A stretch of 64,000 nt of DNA, taken from NCBI RefSeq assembly GCF_003325375.1, contig NZ_CP030862.1, positions 3,289,501 to 3,353,500 on the forward strand, written 5' to 3'. The stretch comes from Streptomyces globosus. Lineage in GTDB: Bacteria; Actinomycetota; Actinomycetes; Streptomycetales; Streptomycetaceae. The notes beneath the pieces are model-generated. The model was given only the letters and a program-made list of their open reading frames with translations, did no database searches and was not told the origin of the DNA. Position numbers and translations under genes: made by a program. Of this stretch, positions 60,259 through 64,000 are shown piece after piece (positions within the stretch are counted from its first letter, which is position 1; each line of letters starts with the position of its first letter).

Positions 60259-60395
60259 CCGCCCCGGGGGAGGGGCCGCACCTGCGCACCACGGCGAATT
60301 CACCTGCCGGTCGCCCGGCCGCCCCTCGCGCCGCCCGTCCGGCCGCGAGAGTGTCTCCCGTCCTGACGATGCAACCCCCCTACACGGGAGGCAAC

Positions 60396-61682
60396 ATGAC
60401 GACACGTCTTGCGGGCCGGGCCTTCGCGCTGGTCCTGGGCCCGGTCCTGGCCACGGCACTGTCCCTGCCGGCCGAGGCCCACAGCACCCGGGAAGTCCAC
60501 CCGAAGGCCGAGACCGCGGCCCTGTTCGACGACGGGCCGGGCGGCGACGCCAACGCAGACGACCCGGCGATCTGGCGCAACGCCGCCGACCCCGGCCGCA
60601 GCCTCGTGATCGCCACCGCGAAGCAGGGCGGGCTGCGCGTCTACGGCCTGGACGCCCGGCAGATCCAGTCGGTCCCCGCCCCGGCCGGCCCGGGCGCCGA
60701 CGACGCGCCCGGCCGCTTCAACAACGTCGACCTGGTCCACGGGATGCGCCTCGCGGGCGGGCGCGCCGACGTCGCCGTCGTCACCGACCGCGGCAACGAC
60801 CGGCTGAGGATCTACCGGATCGACCGCGACCGGCCCGGCGGCCCCCTCACGGACGTCACCGACCCCGGAGTGCAGCCCGTGTTCTCCACCGGGCAGGAGG
60901 AGATCAACGAGCAGGCCACCGCGTACGGCCTGGCCACCTGGACCGACCGGAGCACCGGGCGGTCCTACGCGCTCGCCAGCCGGCGCAACCGCACGAGCAT
61001 CGCCCTGCTCGAACTGGTCCCCACCCGCGCCGGCACCGTCGACTACCGGCAGGTGCGCACCATCGACCTGCCGTCGTCCTTCCGGCTGCCGAACGGCACC
61101 TCCTGGACGCCGTGCGGCGAGCCCGGGGAGCTCCCGCAGGTGGAGGGCATGGTCGTCGACCCGGCGAACGGCATGCTCTACGCGGGGCAGGAGGACGTCG
61201 GAATCTGGCGGATCAAGGCCGACCTCACCGGTCCCGCCCGGCTCATGGACAAGGTCCGCGAGTACGGGGTCCCCGGCACCTACGACGAGGAGACCGAGGA
61301 GTGCACGCCCGGTGCCGACCCCGGCTACGGAGGCAGGCACCTGGCGGCCGACGTCGAGGGCCTGACACTGATCACCGAGCCCGACGGCGACGGCTACCTG
61401 CTGGCTTCCGGCCAGGGTGACAACCGGTTCGTCGCCTACGACCGGGAAACCGAGGACGACAACGAGTTCGAGGGCTCCTTCCGCATCACCGCGGCCTCCG
61501 CGGCCCTCGACGGCTCGGAGGCCTGCGACGGGGCAGCCGCTCTGAACGCACCGCTCGGCGCCAGGTACCCCAACGGACTGCTGGTCGTCCAGGACGGCCA
61601 GGAGACGCCCGGCGACGGCGACCGCGAGGCCACCGGCTTCAAGTTCGTCGACCTGGGGGAGGTCCGCGAGGTCCTCGACTGA
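60396..61682 (+). CDS. Secreted beta-propeller phytase
   Basis: A 428-aa exported enzyme that should release phosphate from phytate using calcium. It has a signal peptide (about 1-29, ALATALSLPAEAHS-like). The propeller starts with DANADDPAIWRNAADPGRSL (metal-binding Asp run) and continues with FNNVDLVHGMRLAG, INEQATAYGLATW, LPQVEGMVVDPANGMLYAGQ and AADVEGLTLI, typical of the Bacillus phytase group. The late Cys-containing ETEECTPGADPGYGG segment is less usual. The ATG has GGGAGG 6 bp upstream. Probably induced by phosphate starvation, but no PHO box was identified. Confidence 0.92.
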   Translation: MTTRLAGRAFALVLGPVLATALSLPAEAHSTREVHPKAETAALFDDGPGGDANADDPAIWRNAADPGRSLVIATAKQGGLRVYGLDARQIQSVPAPAGPGADDAPGRFNNVDLVHGMRLAGGRADVAVVTDRGNDRLRIYRIDRDRPGGPLTDVTDPGVQPVFSTGQEEINEQATAYGLATWTDRSTGRSYALASRRNRTSIALLELVPTRAGTVDYRQVRTIDLPSSFRLPNGTSWTPCGEPGELPQVEGMVVDPANGMLYAGQEDVGIWRIKADLTGPARLMDKVREYGVPGTYDEETEECTPGADPGYGGRHLAADVEGLTLITEPDGDGYLLASGQGDNRFVAYDRETEDDNEFEGSFRITAASAALDGSEACDGAAALNAPLGARYPNGLLVVQDGQETPGDGDREATGFKFVDLGEVREVLD

Positions 61683-61704
61683 CAGGACGCCGCCGGCGGG
61701 GCGG

Positions 61705-62259
61705 TCAGGCCCTGCCGAGGGCCGCTGCCCCGAACGACACGTTGAAGCGGTCGCACCAGATGCTGACGCTGGTGTAACGGGCGGGGTCGGTCCCGGCCGG
61801 CAGGGGGTAGTTCTGGTCGCCCCTGTTGGCCTTGAGCCTGCCGAGGCTGAGGTGCTCGCCGTCGTCGAAGACGTGCCAGCCGTCCCGGCCCTCCTTGACC
61901 GGCGCGTCGGCCAGCCACACGTACAGGTCCGGGCCGTCGCTCGTCTCCAGGCCCTCCAGGCGCAGTGTGTACGAGCCGTCGGCCAGCCGGAGGAGCTTCA
62001 CCGACCCGGTGGTGTCGTGCTCGTGGCTGACGAACGCGCCCGACGCCACCGTCTGCGGGCCGGCCGGGGCGGGCGGCGCGGTCCGGCCGCCCGCCGTGGG
62101 GGAGGGGGCGGCGGTGGCGCTCGGCAGGGCCTCGCGCAGGGTGCGGTCCGTCCACAGCTTCCAGGGCTGGAACCAGTACATGCCGAACGCGACCGCGACG
62201 ACGCCGGCGACCGCGAGACCGATCAGGATCTTCCGCTTTCCGCTCCCCAGAGCCGGCAT
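61705..62259 (-). CDS. Membrane-anchored DM13-domain protein
   Basis: A 184-aa protein with an N-terminal membrane helix (ILIGLAVAGVVAVAFGMYWF, about 11-30) and a Pro/Ala-rich linker. Its DM13 domain (about 75-180) contains GAFVSHEHDTTGSVKLLRLA, LETSDGPDLYVWLA, LKANRGDQNYPLPAG and SVSIWCDRFNVSFGAA. DM13 has a proposed cytochrome-like or electron-transfer role with a near-invariant Cys, here CDRF. It is anchored outside. ATG at 62259. It is 56 bp after the dioxygenase gene on the same strand, so the two are likely one operon. Confidence 0.85.
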   Translation of the reverse strand: MPALGSGKRKILIGLAVAGVVAVAFGMYWFQPWKLWTDRTLREALPSATAAPSPTAGGRTAPPAPAGPQTVASGAFVSHEHDTTGSVKLLRLADGSYTLRLEGLETSDGPDLYVWLADAPVKEGRDGWHVFDDGEHLSLGRLKANRGDQNYPLPAGTDPARYTSVSIWCDRFNVSFGAAALGRA

Positions 62260-62315
62260 GGGACGTCCTCTCCGTATCCGCCGCAGCGTGTTCCGCCAGG
62301 CTACCCGCCGGGGGA

Positions 62316-63485
62316 TCAGGCGGCCGCCTGGCCGAGCTGCCAGAAGAGCCGGTTGCGCAGGCAGCCGTCCAGGTAGGGGACGCCGTCGGTGTGACCCGAA
62401 CCGCTCGCGCCGCCGAGCATGCGGGCGGCGATGCTCCGGTGGGTCGCCTTCCACCGCTGGTGCCGGTCCTCCAGCCGGCCGACCGCACCGTGCAGCAGCC
62501 CCCACTCGCGGGAGTCGATGCCGCTGCCGCGGCGCAGGTCGAGATAGGCCCGGGTGAGGGTGTCCCGGCCGGCGTCCTCGGCCTCGGCCCGCACGGCGGG
62601 GAGGTCCGCGAACGCGGCCGACGCCAGGCGTGCGGCGGGCGGCGTCCCGCAGAGGACCTCGAACCGCTTGTACTGCTCGGACTGGATGGCGCTGGCGCCC
62701 TGCGTGAACCGCCGGAAGGAGGAGAAGTGCCCCGGGCGCATCGTGGCGACGAGCCGGAACAGCGCGGAGGCCCGGGAGAACAGGCCGGCCGCCCGGTCCA
62801 CGTGCTCCGCGGCCCCGGCGGGCCGCCCGTCCCGCAGCGCCCCGACGGCGGACCCCACCTCGCCGGCGATCGCCGTGAAGAGCATCTCGTGCGTCTGGAG
62901 CACGCGGATGAAGAAGTACTCGTCGTGCAGGACGTACACGGGCTGCACGGTCACGTCGAACCACCGCCCGGCCTCCGTCGCCGGCGGCCGCGGCAGCGCA
63001 TCGGCGATCCCGCGCCACTGCGCCCGGGAGGAGCCGGCGGCGTCGGCGAGGTCCGGGGCGGCGAACCGCAGCGCGTGCCGCAGCCGCTTGCGCAGGACGG
63101 CCGGATCGGGCGGATCCCCGTCCGAGCGGTCCCCGCCGGCGACCGCCGCCGTGATCTCGAAGCGGGCTGCGTCGGCGATGAGGAGCGTGGCGAGCCCCTC
63201 CGGGTCGGGCGCGCCGCCCGCCCCCTCCAGAACCAGCTCCAGCACGGGCAGCGCGAGGTAGGTGCGGTTCCAGTACACCCCGTCGTGCTTGTCGAGGACG
63301 CAGTCCAGGAACGCCCGGACGAAGGGGCTGCCGGACGTCGACGGGCACGCCCGGAAGGCGCTGAGCCGCTCCAGGAGGGGCTGCGGCAGGAAGTGCTTCC
63401 CGGTCCGGCGCACCTCCTGCGTCACCCGCTGCGCCAGGTGGATCCCGTCGCCGCTGAACCGGTGGGCAAGGCAGTGCGTCGTCAT
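62316..63485 (-). CDS. Tryptophan 2,3-dioxygenase-family protein
   Basis: A 389-aa helical heme-type protein. The signatures are DEYFFIRVLQTHEMLF (substrate helix with His), FRRFTQGASAIQSEQYKRFE (about 245-264), HQRWKATHRSIAARMLGG (proximal His near 348-353) and GSGHTDGVPYLDGCL. Tryptophan dioxygenases open the indole ring to N-formylkynurenine. No formamidase or kynureninase lies in the window, so it may belong to a natural-product pathway or act on a related indole. ATG at 63485 with GAGGAGA upstream. Likely an operon with the DM13 gene. Confidence 0.85.
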   Translation of the reverse strand: MTTHCLAHRFSGDGIHLAQRVTQEVRRTGKHFLPQPLLERLSAFRACPSTSGSPFVRAFLDCVLDKHDGVYWNRTYLALPVLELVLEGAGGAPDPEGLATLLIADAARFEITAAVAGGDRSDGDPPDPAVLRKRLRHALRFAAPDLADAAGSSRAQWRGIADALPRPPATEAGRWFDVTVQPVYVLHDEYFFIRVLQTHEMLFTAIAGEVGSAVGALRDGRPAGAAEHVDRAAGLFSRASALFRLVATMRPGHFSSFRRFTQGASAIQSEQYKRFEVLCGTPPAARLASAAFADLPAVRAEAEDAGRDTLTRAYLDLRRGSGIDSREWGLLHGAVGRLEDRHQRWKATHRSIAARMLGGASGSGHTDGVPYLDGCLRNRLFWQLGQAAA

Positions 63486-63744
63486 CGGGCTCGTCTCCTC
63501 GCTGGGTCGGACCCCCGCCGCTCGGCGGGAGTGGGGAGACCTCGATTAGGCGACACGGCACGCCGACCGGTCAGGCCTCGAATTGTCGTGGCTTGACAAC
63601 GAGGCCCGCCGGCCCATCCTCAAGGCGCTCCGTCCGGGCGGGGAAAGGCGTGTGCCCCGCTGATCCGGAGGGATCGCGGGGCACTGTGCCGGGCCGTCGC
63701 CGGAATCGGAAACGGAACCGCTGCCGACCTGTGTGGGGAAGGCG

Positions 63745-64000
63745 TCAGCGGGATGCGCCGAAGTTCTGCGTCCAGTAGTGGTTCGGCTGGGCGAGGCCCA
63801 CGCCGATTTCCTTGAACGCGCAGTTCAGAATGTTCTGCCTGTGGCCGGGGCTGTTCATCCAGCCCTGCATGACCTGCTCGGCGCTGCCATAGCCGTAGGC
63901 GACGTTCTCGCCGTACGTGCGCCACTCGTACCCTGCGCGCGTGATGCGCTGACCCGGGTCGGACCCGTCGGAGCCGGTGTGCGACATGGTGGAGTGGCTC
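63745..64000 (-). CDS. CAP/SCP-domain secreted protein, 5' part cut by the window edge
   Basis: The last 80-odd residues of a CAP-family protein. The reading frame runs on past 64000, so the start is missing. The visible part reads MSHTGSDGSDPGQRITRAGY, then GENVAYGYGSAEQVMQGWMN and SPGHRQNILNCAFKEIGVGL, ending NHYWTQNFGAS. The SHTGSDGS, GENVA, W-x-NSPGHR-x-NIL and YWTQNFG motifs are those of the SCP/PR-1 domain (CAP1 to CAP4) with its His/Glu cleft. Family members are exported and of unknown activity. Residues before MSHTG continue as SHST. Confidence 0.85.
   Translation of the reverse strand, partial: SHSTMSHTGSDGSDPGQRITRAGYEWRTYGENVAYGYGSAEQVMQGWMNSPGHRQNILNCAFKEIGVGLAQPNHYWTQNFGASR

Overview
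The window is about 73% GC. Nearly every gene ends its codons in G or C, starts are often GTG, and Shine-Dalgarno sites are clear. The protein families are typical of a high-GC actinomycete: an EspR-like regulator, DUF4232 and DUF6480-like proteins, a SpoIIE-type phosphatase, many TetR regulators and DrrAB-type ABC genes. I read it as Streptomyces or a close relative, and as accessory rather than core chromosome. There are no ribosomal or central housekeeping operons, no rRNA, no CRISPR array and no insertion sequence.

Layout. 0.3-3.5 kb: an MFS exporter, a lipoprotein, and a membrane protein/TetR pair behind a perfect operator. 3.5-9.5 kb: a secreted galactose oxidase with two carbohydrate-binding domains, an ATP-grasp protein, a 5'-nucleotidase and a Ser/Thr kinase. 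9.6-9.8 kb: a candidate structured RNA. 10.6-14.6 kb: a four-gene operon of an EspR-like DNA-binding protein, an ImmA/IrrE metallopeptidase, a seven-helix membrane protein and an exported amidase, preceded by two identical palindromic operators. 14.6-20 kb: tandem hairpins, a second amidase, a frameshifted small gene, a DUF4232 protein, a degenerate tRNA-like element touching a 792-codon unknown gene, and a small unknown protein. 20.8-24.9 kb: a SulP anion transporter, then a compact RiPP-like cluster of a 50-aa peptide with three Gly-Cys-Ile-Ser repeats, an adenylate-forming ligase and a GRDP-like protein.

24.9-38.8 kb: two beta-lactamase-fold hydrolases (one without its SxxK lysine), an aldo/keto reductase, a glutathionyl-hydroquinone-reductase homologue, VOC and flavin-reductase proteins, an AGPS-like flavoenzyme divergent from a TetR gene, a Baeyer-Villiger monooxygenase, an EF-hand protein, a methyltransferase and an STM4015-like leucine-rich protein. 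39-47.9 kb: a DrrAB-type ABC exporter, a helical-repeat protein, a phospholipase D family enzyme, CsbD, a TetR-GDSL hydrolase operon, a methyltransferase and a lipoprotein. 48-51.3 kb: a divergent oxidoreductase/methyltransferase/TetR module with three copies of one operator. 51.7-64 kb: an arginine:glycine amidinotransferase, proline dehydrogenase, a PAS-PAS-GAF-SpoIIE phosphatase, an amino acid permease, GNAT protein, beta-propeller phytase, DM13 protein, a tryptophan-2,3-dioxygenase-family enzyme and a CAP protein cut by the window edge.

The two best candidates for an undescribed system are the EspR-like/ImmA/seven-helix/amidase operon (10.6-14.6 kb), which looks like a membrane-linked repressor-cleavage circuit, and the GCIS-repeat peptide cluster (22.7-24.9 kb), which has a precursor-like peptide and an adenylating enzyme but no known RiPP maturase. 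Families were assigned by reading motifs; no database search was run.
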